This document shows positions 1-7,288 of a DNA stretch of 64,000 nt, one piece after another (the first letter of the stretch is position 1; the number at the start of each line of letters is the position of its first letter). The notes below the pieces were generated by a model, which was given only the letters and a program-made list of their open reading frames with translations, was not told where the DNA came from and searched no databases. The DNA comes from Crystallibacter sulfonylureivorans_A (lineage in GTDB: Bacteria > Actinomycetota > Actinomycetes > Actinomycetales > Micrococcaceae). The position numbers and the translations under genes are program-made. The DNA lies in NCBI RefSeq assembly GCF_047607445.1, contig NZ_JBLKRT010000026.1, forward strand, positions 3,719-67,718, given 5' to 3'.

Positions 1-244
1 TGAGTTCCTACTCTCTTCCCTGCTCTGCCTTCTATCTTTGTCTCCGCTTGAAAGCTTATGGGTGGAACAGCATTATCCGGTGCAGCGACACTCGCTATTT
101 TGCTTACCATTCGCATTGCTACCGTCCCCGCAAGATATAAAGCTGTTCAAGCAACTAGCGCAATAGCTGAATTTATGGCTATAGCAATAGCACTGGTTAT
201 AGCCTTATGCACTGCTGCTGGCGGTGGGGCTTCAGCTGACACAC
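1..244. other. Region downstream of rep, no convincing gene
   Basis: This stretch follows the 3' end of the replication gene and is less GC-rich than its surroundings. The octamer GCAATAGC occurs at 160-167 and 184-191, 24 bp apart, with related TATAGC steps around them. A 73-codon plus-strand frame from 58 would encode a hydrophobic peptide but has no clear ribosome binding site and runs into the rep gene antisense, so I do not call it. It may be part of a replication origin, which is only inference from position. Confidence 0.3.
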
Positions 245-2104
245 CTAAGATGCACGCGCATAGACCAAGCCGGCGATAGTTTGTTCTTCGTCCGGTGGTC
301 CGCCGTATTGCCAGTAGGGATAGTCATCTGTGGCGGTGGCCAGGATCGGTTCGCGAGACAATGCTCGCTTGGTGAGCCACTGGTGCCAGATGACACGTTC
401 TGCCCGGTAGCGTTTCAGTTGCGCTCCGATGGCTTCGAGGACTCCGAAGCGTTCCGCCAGGGCGCGGAGGCTCGTATCGGTGACGATCTCCCAGCGCCCG
501 TTGACGCGGTTGACCATGTTCCAGGCGGCCATGAGTTCGAGGGCTTGGGCCACGGCTCTGGGGGAGAGGCGGCTGGCACGGGCTATCTCGGCTCCGGTCG
601 GTGCCATATCGCCCTGTTCTATGGTTTCGTAGACGAACGCGGCCACGATGCCCAGCTCACGGAACACTGGGCGGAGAGCGTGTAGTTTGCCGGCCCGCCA
701 TGATCGCGTTTCTGCCCGCTCCAGGTATTGATCCGGGATCACCAGCTCATAGAGATCGGCACGCACGCCGCGCCCTTCGTTGGCCAAGCGGAGGAGCCGT
801 ATCTCACCGCTTGCCAGATCCCTAAGCTGTCGTGCCACGGTCGTTTCGTGTGTGCCGGTGGCCACAGCAAGGGAACGTACCCCAAATTCAATGAACCGGC
901 TGCCGGCCTTAGACGCGGCTTCTCCCATCGCCCTCAGCAGCATCCGGATACCCAGGCCTGCCCGGGAACCAGCTAGAGAGTGCTCGTAAACTGCCAGCGC
1001 GTTTCGCCAGTTCAGCAGGTATTCGTACTCGGCAGGAGACTTCGCTTGCGGCAGCAGGGTTAATACTGGGGGGTGTGTATTAGGCGGGCTTGTGTAGCTT
1101 TTATGCCTAGTGTCATTCTCTGCCTCGTGGCCTTCGGTTTTCTTGCGGAGACCCTGGACGTAGGACACTGCGTTCTTCCAGTCCCGCTGTAGCGCTTTGG
1201 CCCGGTTCGCCGGGGAGTACCGGGAGTAGAAGGCCACCATGCCTGCCCAGATGTTTTGGTGCATGAGGCGTTGCACGTCGGTGAGGGCCCACCCAGCTGC
1301 CGCAGCGGAGGCGAGTACTCCTTGCCGTGCCTCTGAAGGGGAGTTGTATTTGCTGGTGTCGTAGTTGCCGCTGCGGGCTGTGTATTCCTTGTTCGGCTTA
1401 AGGGCTGTCGGGCCGCCGGTGCGGGGGATTGTTTCACCAGGTTCTAGCAGTTCAAGTGGCTCTGTGCGGCGTTGCCGGATGGCAGCCAGTTCCTCTTGGA
1501 GGTCCTCGCGCAGCTTGGTCCATGCCGGCCACTTGTTGCGATGGGCTTTGGCGATGTCGTAGGCGGTGTTCAGGCTCATGGTGAGCTTTTGGAAGCCGCC
1601 TCTTTTCCAGACGCTGCCCGGGACGCGGATGGCGCCCGTGGCGGCGTTCTCGTGGGGGCCGGGGTCGATGCTTGTGTATCGCTTGGCCAGGGCCTGGACG
1701 AATTCTTTGGCGTCGGTGAAGACGATTCCAAAGTTGAGGGGGACATAGAGGTGCCGGCCGCCGCTGGGGGACTGGTCCTCGATCCATCGCACCTCATTGG
1801 CGGAGAACCAGCTGCGCAGTTGCCGGTGGTCGTCATCGACTTTGTCCTGTCCGCCTCGGCTGACGTCAAGGTCAAGACAGAGGGTGCGGACCATCCCATC
1901 CCGACCGCATGTGCGGACCGCAGCGGGAAAGGACGGCAGAGCAGCGGAGAGTTCGCGCTCTCCGCTGTCCCTGTAGGTCTTGCCGCCGTCCTTCGACAGG
2001 CGCATCCACGGCCCTGAGGCTATCAAGGGTGCCAGGGCACGCCACTCCGCTGCTGCCTGGTCCCTCTCAGACAGCGACAGCGGATGAAGACCCACTTCCG
2101 ACAC
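245..2104 (-). CDS. Plasmid replication protein with primase-polymerase (AEP-like) domain
   Basis: A 619-residue protein that probably primes or initiates plasmid replication. The N-terminal half carries archaeo-eukaryotic primase-like signatures in the expected order: LCLDLDVSRGG (acidic hDhD motif, about residues 75-85), SGGRHLYVPL (about 114-123) and GAIRVPGS (about 157-164). The C-terminal part (about 390-540) looks like one or two winged-helix modules (TGTHETTVARQLRDL; PTGAEIARASRLSPRAVAQAL), as expected for an origin-binding replication protein. The assigned start is a GTG with no strong ribosome binding site, so the N-terminus is uncertain. Related single-gene replicases occur on actinobacterial plasmids. 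The motifs are seen directly; the role in replication is inferred from family and context. Confidence 0.75.
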   Translation of the reverse strand: MSEVGLHPLSLSERDQAAAEWRALAPLIASGPWMRLSKDGGKTYRDSGERELSAALPSFPAAVRTCGRDGMVRTLCLDLDVSRGGQDKVDDDHRQLRSWFSANEVRWIEDQSPSGGRHLYVPLNFGIVFTDAKEFVQALAKRYTSIDPGPHENAATGAIRVPGSVWKRGGFQKLTMSLNTAYDIAKAHRNKWPAWTKLREDLQEELAAIRQRRTEPLELLEPGETIPRTGGPTALKPNKEYTARSGNYDTSKYNSPSEARQGVLASAAAAGWALTDVQRLMHQNIWAGMVAFYSRYSPANRAKALQRDWKNAVSYVQGLRKKTEGHEAENDTRHKSYTSPPNTHPPVLTLLPQAKSPAEYEYLLNWRNALAVYEHSLAGSRAGLGIRMLLRAMGEAASKAGSRFIEFGVRSLAVATGTHETTVARQLRDLASGEIRLLRLANEGRGVRADLYELVIPDQYLERAETRSWRAGKLHALRPVFRELGIVAAFVYETIEQGDMAPTGAEIARASRLSPRAVAQALELMAAWNMVNRVNGRWEIVTDTSLRALAERFGVLEAIGAQLKRYRAERVIWHQWLTKRALSREPILATATDDYPYWQYGGPPDEEQTIAGLVYARAS

Positions 2105-2175
2105 GCCGTCGGGCGCGGTCGGCCAGGCGTCACCTATCGCAAATGGGTGTGCGTGTATGATGGAATCAACTCCAT

Positions 2176-2253
2176 ATGGAAAAGGGCATGAAAATACCCG
2201 GTATCTGTATGAAGCTCGCTGTTGAAGAGTCTTGGCGGAATCACAACAGCTAG
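2176..2253 (+). CDS. Candidate 25-codon small ORF or small RNA before a strong terminator
   Basis: Divergent from rep, ATG at 2176 opens a 25-codon frame ending with TAG at 2251-2253, 17 nt before a perfect 10-bp terminator hairpin at 2271-2295. No strong ribosome binding site is visible. A short plus-strand transcript ending at the hairpin, possibly a copy-number or counter-transcript RNA, is as likely as a peptide. Both readings are inference. Confidence 0.2.
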   Translation: MEKGMKIPGICMKLAVEESWRNHNS

Positions 2254-2270
2254 CTTGGATAACTTCATAA

Positions 2271-2295
2271 GAAGGCCCGCATCCCGCGGGCCTTC
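2271..2295. terminator. Rho-independent terminator, probably bidirectional
   Basis: A perfect 10-bp stem (GAAGGCCCGC at 2271-2280, GCGGGCCTTC at 2286-2295) with a 5-nt loop, followed by TTCATTT on the plus strand and TTAT on the minus strand. It lies immediately after the stop codon of the minus-strand RHH gene. Confidence 0.8.
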
Positions 2296-2300
2296 TTCAT

Positions 2301-2528
2301 TTAACTGGCGCGGCTGATAGGCAAAGCCTCCTGACCGTGCAACGTTTCAATGTCAATGGTCAATAGGTGATCATGCACTAAGGACGCGACGTAGTCGCTA
2401 ACAGAGCAGCCATGTGCTTCAGCTATGGCGAACAGCTTCTCGGCATCTGCGAGAGGCATGCGCGCTCCAACGAGATGGCGGGCACCCTTGCTGCGTTGCC
2501 CACCCTTGCTGTGACCCTTGATAGCCAT
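2301..2528 (-). CDS. Small ribbon-helix-helix-like protein
   Basis: A 75-residue protein from the ATG at 2528. A basic N-terminus (KGHSKGGQRSKGARH) precedes a segment with RHH/Arc-like character: GARMPLADAEKLFAIAEAHG then SVSDYVASLVHDHL. Such proteins are DNA-binding regulators or antitoxins on plasmids. The frame extends upstream to 2606, but the longer N-terminus is unlike the family. No toxin partner is adjacent, so a role in copy control or in regulating the neighbouring rep gene is equally possible. It is followed directly by the terminator at 2271-2295. Confidence 0.55.
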   Translation of the reverse strand: MAIKGHSKGGQRSKGARHLVGARMPLADAEKLFAIAEAHGCSVSDYVASLVHDHLLTIDIETLHGQEALPISRAS

Positions 2529-2847
2529 AGGACCAGTCAACATGTAACAGTTTCGATTGGCCCATATTGTTTGCGGCGTGTCGGTTGTATTTCTGTTCGT
2601 ACGCACAATGTCACTGCGTCGCAGATTGGCTGGGCAGACCGGGTGTAAGTCAGAGGTGGCGCCATCGGGGTAGTCAGCAATTCGTATCCTCTTCCTGTGC
2701 CCGGCGCCTTAAAATCCGCTTGATAAGGTCAGCCCGAGGCGGGCCAGCCTCCTTCGCACGCCGCGTGACAAGCAGAGTTAAGAGCACCTTGGTATGGTTT
2801 GCCCTTGCCTGCCTAGTCCGGTCAGGCGCTAAATCAATACTACACAT
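2529..2847. other. Intergenic region, no gene recognised
   Basis: About 320 bp between the RHH gene and the palindromic operator upstream of the ImmA/IrrE gene. Short frames on both strands show no family signature or good ribosome binding site. The right end should contain the promoter for the 2890 operon. Confidence 0.5.
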
Positions 2848-2866
2848 CACTGAAATAATTTCAGTG
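2848..2866. promoter_or_regulatory. Palindromic operator, copy 1 (CACTGAAATAATTTCAGTG)
   Basis: A perfect 19-bp palindrome centred on A2857, 24 bp upstream of the ImmA/IrrE start codon. Its 17-bp core recurs exactly at 5559-5575, just after the XRE regulator gene of the same module. The sequence GAAATAAT could also serve as a -10 element. Binding by the XRE protein is inferred from this duplication. Confidence 0.7.
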
Positions 2867-2889
2867 GCATGTGGACTGTGTGAGGACGG

Positions 2890-3381
2890 ATGGCGAATCA
2901 TTTGCTAGAACCTACGGAGTTGTCCCTGCGGACGATCCAGTCCTTGCAGCTGCCGACTTCTCCCACCCTGCCGCACCTAATCACCGCAGTAGAGCGGGCC
3001 TACGGCAAACCGTTGGAGTTCGATGAAGTAGCGGATGACGTGCTGGCGGACGGTGTCACCGGTCGGTGGATCGACATGCCTGACCGGGGGATCATTCAGT
3101 ACCGCCGCGGTCACGCGTTCTGGTGCCGGCATGTCATTTTGCATGAGTTCGGGCACATTCTGTTGGGGCACCAGGGTGAACCAGCTGACGGCCTTGAGTC
3201 CGCAGGCTTCTTTTCTGGAGTAGGTAAGCGGCGCGGGATCAGTTGGATGTGCCGCCCGGCCGCCATTCCCTTGGGAGAGGCCGAGCAGGCGGCCGAAAAC
3301 CTCGCCTATGCACTGGCTCAACGGCTGGTAACGGGGCAGGATGCCTGCGTCTCCGACGCAGAACGGATTTTTGGACTGTGA
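2890..3381 (+). CDS. ImmA/IrrE-family metallopeptidase
   Basis: A 163-residue protein with the zinc-peptidase motif HVILHEFGHILLGH (HExxH, about residues 83-96), the hallmark of the ImmA/IrrE family. Family members cleave or bind cognate XRE-type repressors to derepress a neighbouring operon. Here the XRE protein is the last gene of the same run, which supports that pairing. The preceding palindrome suggests autoregulation. The gene overlaps the next one by 4 bp (GTGA), so they are probably translated together. The motif is seen directly; the substrate is inferred. Confidence 0.85.
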   Translation: MANHLLEPTELSLRTIQSLQLPTSPTLPHLITAVERAYGKPLEFDEVADDVLADGVTGRWIDMPDRGIIQYRRGHAFWCRHVILHEFGHILLGHQGEPADGLESAGFFSGVGKRRGISWMCRPAAIPLGEAEQAAENLAYALAQRLVTGQDACVSDAERIFGL

Positions 3382-4376
3382 TTCAAGCTGCATTCTGGCT
3401 GTTGGCTGTCGTTTTCGCGGCGCGCTTGTACCTCGTGGCGAGGCACAACGCATCGACCGCGTTCCTGGGAGCAACCGGTGTCGGCGTCGTGGGCCTCTTC
3501 TGTACCGGCCAAATCGTTCCGGAGAGCACGCTTGACGCTCTAATCGGGGGGACAAACTGGATCCACCTAGTGAGGAACCTTCTAGTTACCACAGCAGTGT
3601 GGCTGGTCCGGGACGGTGTGTTCAGCGCGCTGCCCACCGAAGCCGTGACCAAGCGCCGCGCGACGCACAGGCCGCTGTTCCTCGCCGCACTCCTGCTGGC
3701 AATAGTCATCCCATTTACCCTGCAGTCCTTCGTCCCGACTACGGATGCGTTCATCCCGGAAACCGTTCACCAGCCCGCGGTTTACGTCTACGCAACGGTC
3801 TACATGGTGATCCTTGGATGCCTGGGTCTGTCGGTCCTAAGAGTCAGCATTGGTCCGCGTGACAGCCGCACAGTACGCGCCAGCGCCACGGTGGTTGGTA
3901 TTGGAATGGGCCTCATGGTTCTGGGCTGCATCGACGAGATCATCTACATGAGCCTCCGCTTTACCGGCTTCCAGGGTTCCCTTGCCAATGTGACGTTCTT
4001 GCTGTTCACGCCCCTCTTCTACAGCGGAATCTTGCTCACATCGTTGGGGCTCGGCATACCGCCAATGGTGCGGCTTTGGCGCAGGCTGGCTCTCGTGGAT
4101 CGCTTCTGGATTCTCGTGCTTCATTCCAAGTTTCCTGCCGTGAGAAGTACCGGGAACGCGCCGGAGGCAGGTTTTTCATTTGCGCCCGACGTACTGGGTC
4201 CCCGCCCGTCCGAGCGGTTGTACACGCTGGTTATTGCCGTCGGCGACCTTCGCGCCGCGGGCCTGCAGGCAGCTTATTCCCCGCCAGCTGAGAGGGCGCT
4301 TCTCCTGGCTCAGCGGCGGTTGACCAACACACTCGAGCCCCTTGGGCTGGAGCTTAGGAAAAGGGCAGAAATTTAG
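3378..4376 (+). CDS. MAB_1171c-family putative membrane transporter
   Basis: A 332-residue integral membrane protein. I chose the GTG at 3378 because it overlaps the upstream stop as GTGA and places a hydrophobic helix (AAFWLLAVVFAARLYL) at the N-terminus; the frame itself is open further upstream. About seven membrane segments occupy the first 240 residues, followed by a cytosolic tail of about 90 residues. The pattern matches the MAB_1171c-type putative transporters, which in actinobacteria sit beside ImmA/IrrE and XRE regulators. The substrate is unknown. The next gene starts on the base after its stop codon. Confidence 0.7.
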   Translation: MIQAAFWLLAVVFAARLYLVARHNASTAFLGATGVGVVGLFCTGQIVPESTLDALIGGTNWIHLVRNLLVTTAVWLVRDGVFSALPTEAVTKRRATHRPLFLAALLLAIVIPFTLQSFVPTTDAFIPETVHQPAVYVYATVYMVILGCLGLSVLRVSIGPRDSRTVRASATVVGIGMGLMVLGCIDEIIYMSLRFTGFQGSLANVTFLLFTPLFYSGILLTSLGLGIPPMVRLWRRLALVDRFWILVLHSKFPAVRSTGNAPEAGFSFAPDVLGPRPSERLYTLVIAVGDLRAAGLQAAYSPPAERALLLAQRRLTNTLEPLGLELRKRAEI

Positions 4377-4994
4377 GTGGCTACAGACACCCAATTCGCA
4401 GTCGTTACTCCTTCGGCGATGCAGCGTGTGGCGCGCGTTTCAACGGAGGTGGCGCAGCCGCCTCTCGTTCTCTCGCTGCTGCTCGTTCTCGCTGCAGTGC
4501 GTGACGGGGGAGGTGTTGCCGCCCTGCTCCCTGGGCTCGTGGCCGCTGTGACGATCTGCTTGGCGCCCCTGCTGGTGGTGGTGATTCTTGCCCGCAGCGG
4601 GAAACTCACGGATCACCACGTGGGAGATAAGAAGCAACGCCGTCCGGTGATGCTGTGGACGTTGGCATCAGCCCTTGTTGGGTGCGGAATACTGACATTG
4701 ATCAACACTCCGGTGACTGTGTGGGCACTCATTGCTGGCATTCTCGGCGGCATCCTGGCACTCATTATCGTCAGCCCTTTCTGGAAGGTGTCCGGGCACG
4801 CCATGACGCTTGGAGGAGCGACGATTTCCTCGGCAATGCTGTTTGGAGTCTGGTCAATCCCGTTCGTGATTGCCGCGCCTCTGGTGTGTTGGTCGAGGGT
4901 GTATTTGAGGGATCACACGCTTTCTCAGGTGCTGGCCGGGTTCGTAACAGGCCTCGTCGTATTCGGATCGGCCTGCGTGCTGATTCTGAACTGA
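4377..4994 (+). CDS. PAP2-superfamily membrane phosphatase-like protein
   Basis: A 205-residue polytopic membrane protein starting at GTG directly after the previous stop, with AAGGG about 15 nt upstream. Two phosphatidic-acid-phosphatase signatures are visible: VSGHAMT (SGH, about residues 137-143) and SRVYLRDHTLSQVLAG (SRxxLxxHxxSQVxAG, about 172-188). The first motif (KxxxxxxRP) may be KQRRPVM near residue 84. The family dephosphorylates lipid or isoprenoid phosphates at the membrane. Its job inside this regulatory module is unknown. Confidence 0.75.
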   Translation: MATDTQFAVVTPSAMQRVARVSTEVAQPPLVLSLLLVLAAVRDGGGVAALLPGLVAAVTICLAPLLVVVILARSGKLTDHHVGDKKQRRPVMLWTLASALVGCGILTLINTPVTVWALIAGILGGILALIIVSPFWKVSGHAMTLGGATISSAMLFGVWSIPFVIAAPLVCWSRVYLRDHTLSQVLAGFVTGLVVFGSACVLILN

Positions 4995-5007
4995 CATAGT
5001 ATTTTTT

Positions 5008-5019
5008 CTGAACGTTCAG
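5008..5019. promoter_or_regulatory. Palindrome CTGAACGTTCAG upstream of the XRE gene
   Basis: A perfect 12-bp palindrome preceded by six T. It shares the CTGAA/TTCAG half-sites with the operators at 2848-2866 and 5558-5576 but has a shorter spacer. It could be a weaker site for the same regulator; this is inference. Confidence 0.45.
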
Positions 5020-5087
5020 GGTCCCCAGTTATGGAACAGCAGACCGGTACTACGAACGGCCTAGATGCCGCTCCGAGAGCAGGAAAA

Positions 5088-5546
5088 ATGACTGAGGGCA
5101 CCAACCCCATTGACAGCAGGACAGACCGTGAGGTCTTGGCGTCCAAGCTGCAGCTCCTTCTCGACATCGTGCATGCCAAGGATGCTGCCAGCTTCACTTA
5201 CGAAGAGATCCGCGCGGGCCTGGCCGAACAGGGCTTCAATCTGACGAAGACGCGATGGCATCGGCTCCTGGCCGGCTCTCCGGACAACCGGTGGGACCCC
5301 GAGCTGCTGAAAGCTCTCGCATACTTCTTCGACGTGGACCCCGACTACTTACTGCAGCGCAGTGGCCCTGTCCCCGAGCGAGTGGAAGCCGAACTTCGGC
5401 TTATTGAAGCGTTGCGCATTTCAGAGGTCGAACATTTTGCTGCACGCGTCCTTGGGGAAGTGAACATCGAGGCCGTCCGCGCAGTAACTGATGCGCTGAG
5501 AAATCTCCCGGGCCGGACGCGCGGCGAAGGCACCACGCCCCACTGA
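5088..5546 (+). CDS. XRE-family helix-turn-helix regulator (EspR-like)
   Basis: A 152-residue cytosolic protein. The ATG at 5088 is preceded by GCAGGA at good spacing; an in-frame ATG at 5031 would add 19 residues. The N-terminal half shows an HTH arrangement (FTYEEIRAGLAEQGFNLTKTRWHRLLAG) followed by DPELLKALAYFFDVDPDYLLQ, typical of actinobacterial XRE/EspR-like regulators. The C-terminal half is helical. It is the probable DNA-binding partner of the ImmA/IrrE peptidase, and the palindromes flanking the module are its likely operators. The tail of the gene overlaps a degenerate extra half-site (CACTGAAATA at 5541-5550). Confidence 0.8.
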   Translation: MTEGTNPIDSRTDREVLASKLQLLLDIVHAKDAASFTYEEIRAGLAEQGFNLTKTRWHRLLAGSPDNRWDPELLKALAYFFDVDPDYLLQRSGPVPERVEAELRLIEALRISEVEHFAARVLGEVNIEAVRAVTDALRNLPGRTRGEGTTPH

Positions 5547-5557
5547 AATAAATTCAC

Positions 5558-5576
5558 TACTGAAATAATTTCAGTA
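5558..5576. promoter_or_regulatory. Palindromic operator, copy 2 (TACTGAAATAATTTCAGTA)
   Basis: A perfect 19-bp palindrome whose 17-bp core is identical to that at 2849-2865. A second ACTGAAATA half-site lies 17 bp upstream (5542-5550), so the arrangement is tandem. It stands just before AGGA and a possible short ORF rather than before a recognised gene. Confidence 0.65.
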
Positions 5577-5582
5577 GGATTG

Positions 5583-5636
5583 GTGCATGCGCCGCTACTT
5601 GCAGGCTGCCAGAAGCTGTTTTTCGGGCCCTCCTGA
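5583..5636 (+). CDS. Candidate 17-residue peptide after operator 2
   Basis: AGGA at 5575-5578 is followed by GTG (5583), opening a 17-codon frame ending at TGA 5634-5636. An overlapping ATG at 5587 opens a longer frame that runs antisense through the next gene and is unlikely to be coding over its full length. The operator, Shine-Dalgarno sequence and short ORF suggest a regulated peptide, but there is no family evidence. Confidence 0.2.
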   Translation: MHAPLLAGCQKLFFGPS

Positions 5637-5685
5637 CTACCACCACACAGCCAATGGCAGTGGTGGAGGTGGTGACAGAGGGCGC

Positions 5686-6015
5686 CTAGCCGCCTTCCGG
5701 GACCACGCCCAAAGCTTCGCCAAGCTTTTTGTAGCGCCGCAGGACCTCTTCGCCGGCCAGCAGGTACTGAACCCGCATCCCGTTCCGCTCTTCCGTAGCC
5801 GGCGGATCCTGGGTGGTAATGCCCTCGTCGGTGAGCAGTTGGAGATTGTGCTTTGCTGTCGCTACTCCGATATTGAGGCCTGCCGCCACTTCTCCCCGCG
5901 TTGCAGGACCGTTCTGCGCCAGGAATCCAATGATGGCCACCCGCGTCAGGTTCCCGAACGCGTTAATGACCGGCTCCAAACTGGCTGCGTTCTTCGGGTG
6001 GGCATACCTGGGCAT
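5686..6015 (-). CDS. ArsR-like winged-helix transcriptional regulator
   Basis: A 109-residue protein from the ATG at 6015 (the frame is open to a TTG at 6057). It has a compact winged-helix fold signature: NAFGNLTRVAIIGFLAQNGPATRGEVAAGLNIGVATAKHNLQLLTDEGIT, followed by a wing with RVQYLLAGEEVLRRY. No cysteine ligand set for metals is visible, so it is probably not a metalloregulator. It diverges from the conjugation operon and is a reasonable candidate for its regulator. The start region overlaps a 10-bp direct repeat (GGCATACCTG at 6001-6010 and 6011-6020). Confidence 0.65.
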   Translation of the reverse strand: MPRYAHPKNAASLEPVINAFGNLTRVAIIGFLAQNGPATRGEVAAGLNIGVATAKHNLQLLTDEGITTQDPPATEERNGMRVQYLLAGEEVLRRYKKLGEALGVVPEGG

Positions 6016-6146
6016 ACCTGCAATCTTGCCGTACTTGCGTGTGTACTCGCATAACAACCGCCATAGCGGCTAATTAAATTACCCGCTATGCTCGGTAAAA
6101 GTCAGTTGCTGTCATGTGAAGACAGATTCAAATTGAGGGAAGCAGG

Positions 6147-6209
6147 ATGACCATGTTGCGGTTTGATGCCAACTGGCCTACCAGCTGCCGTGCAAGGGAA
6201 CTGTCGTGA
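6147..6209 (+). CDS. Possible 20-codon leader ORF coupled to the conjugation operon
   Basis: ATG at 6147, 4 nt after AGGGAAGCAGG, opens a 20-codon frame whose stop TGA (6207-6209) overlaps the ATG (6209) of the first conjugation gene. This geometry is typical of translational coupling. It is not known whether the peptide has a function. Confidence 0.4.
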   Translation: MTMLRFDANWPTSCRARELS

Positions 6210-7288
6210 TGCAGGGCAAGTCAGTAGGCCTTGTGTCGCTGATCGTGGTTCCCGGGCTCTTCTTTGGGTTCATCTTTTCCGTTCTCTTGATGTTCACGCC
6301 TGCGAAGCCCGTCGCAGCAGACTGCGGCCCGACCGTCTCCGTGACCATCAACGGTGACACCAAAGTGGACGGCTACACCCAGGAGCAGCTGAAGAATGCT
6401 GCGGCGATCATGGGCGCAGGCAAAGCTCTGAAGCTGTCTGCAAAAGGTCAGATGATCAGCGTCATGGTTGCCCTGGGGGAGTCGGGGCTGCGTGTTCTTG
6501 ACCACGGCGACGCCGCCGGGCCAGATTCCCGGGGGTTGTTCCAGCAGCGCGGGAACGGTGCTTGGGGATCGTACGCGGACCGGATGGACCCGATCATCAG
6601 TGCGACGAACTTCATCAAGGCGCTGCAGAAGGTCAACGGCTGGGAGCTGCTGGAGCCGACCATTGCCGGTAACAAGGTCCAGCGCAACGCTGACCCGTAC
6701 CACTACCAGAGGTACTGGCCCGAGGCCGTGAAACTTGTCCAGGCACTCTCTGACGGCAATTTCTCACTGGAAGGCAGCGACTGCGCGATTCCGGGACAAT
6801 CCGGCGCCGGAGATGACTACCCGTGGAAAAACTCACCCACCTGGATGCAGGCCGGAGCGGGCGCAGCGGCCGCATCGCCGCTGGGCATGTTTTACCGCGA
6901 ATGCGTGGACTTCGCCCTGTGGCGCGTGAACCAACAGATGGGATCGACCAGCGCACCGTTCAAGTTCCTCAACGGCAACTTCCGCCCGGACGGCCAGAAG
7001 TTGGGTTCGGCGCTGACGTGGAAGGCCGGCTGGGATGCCAAGGGCTGGCCCACCGGTTCCGTTCCTCGTGTCGGGGCGGTTGTCTGGTACGCGCCGGGGG
7101 CCGGGGGAGCGGACCCCACTTTCGGCCACGTCGCGGTGGTCAAAGCGGTCAAAGACAACGGCACCTACGTCGAAGAGGGCTACAACGGCAACCCGCCCCC
7201 GGATAACCACAACTACTACACCCGGACCGTCAGCAGCGATGTCCCTTCAGCCTTCCTATACCTGCCTACTCAAGAGGAGAGAACGTGA
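6209..7288 (+). CDS. Conjugation-associated peptidoglycan hydrolase (lysozyme-like plus CHAP)
   Basis: A 359-residue exported wall hydrolase. It has an N-terminal signal/anchor helix (LVSLIVVPGLFFGFIFSVLLMF), then a lytic-transglycosylase-like region (MISVMVALGESGL, DSRGLFQQR, Y-rich NADPYHYQRYW; about residues 85-180), then a C-terminal CHAP domain (about 225-350) with the catalytic Cys in RECVDFALWRV and His in FGHVAVVKAV. The role is local opening of the cell wall so that the secretion channel can be built, the counterpart of VirB1 or TcpG. It is first in the operon and overlaps the next gene by 4 bp. Confidence 0.85.
   Translation: MQGKSVGLVSLIVVPGLFFGFIFSVLLMFTPAKPVAADCGPTVSVTINGDTKVDGYTQEQLKNAAAIMGAGKALKLSAKGQMISVMVALGESGLRVLDHGDAAGPDSRGLFQQRGNGAWGSYADRMDPIISATNFIKALQKVNGWELLEPTIAGNKVQRNADPYHYQRYWPEAVKLVQALSDGNFSLEGSDCAIPGQSGAGDDYPWKNSPTWMQAGAGAAAASPLGMFYRECVDFALWRVNQQMGSTSAPFKFLNGNFRPDGQKLGSALTWKAGWDAKGWPTGSVPRVGAVVWYAPGAGGADPTFGHVAVVKAVKDNGTYVEEGYNGNPPPDNHNYYTRTVSSDVPSAFLYLPTQEERT

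Noticed and set aside
224..989. Overlapping plus-strand frames across the rep gene
   Set aside because: They are antisense to the prim-pol gene and show no family motif; the minus-strand frame has conserved catalytic motifs.
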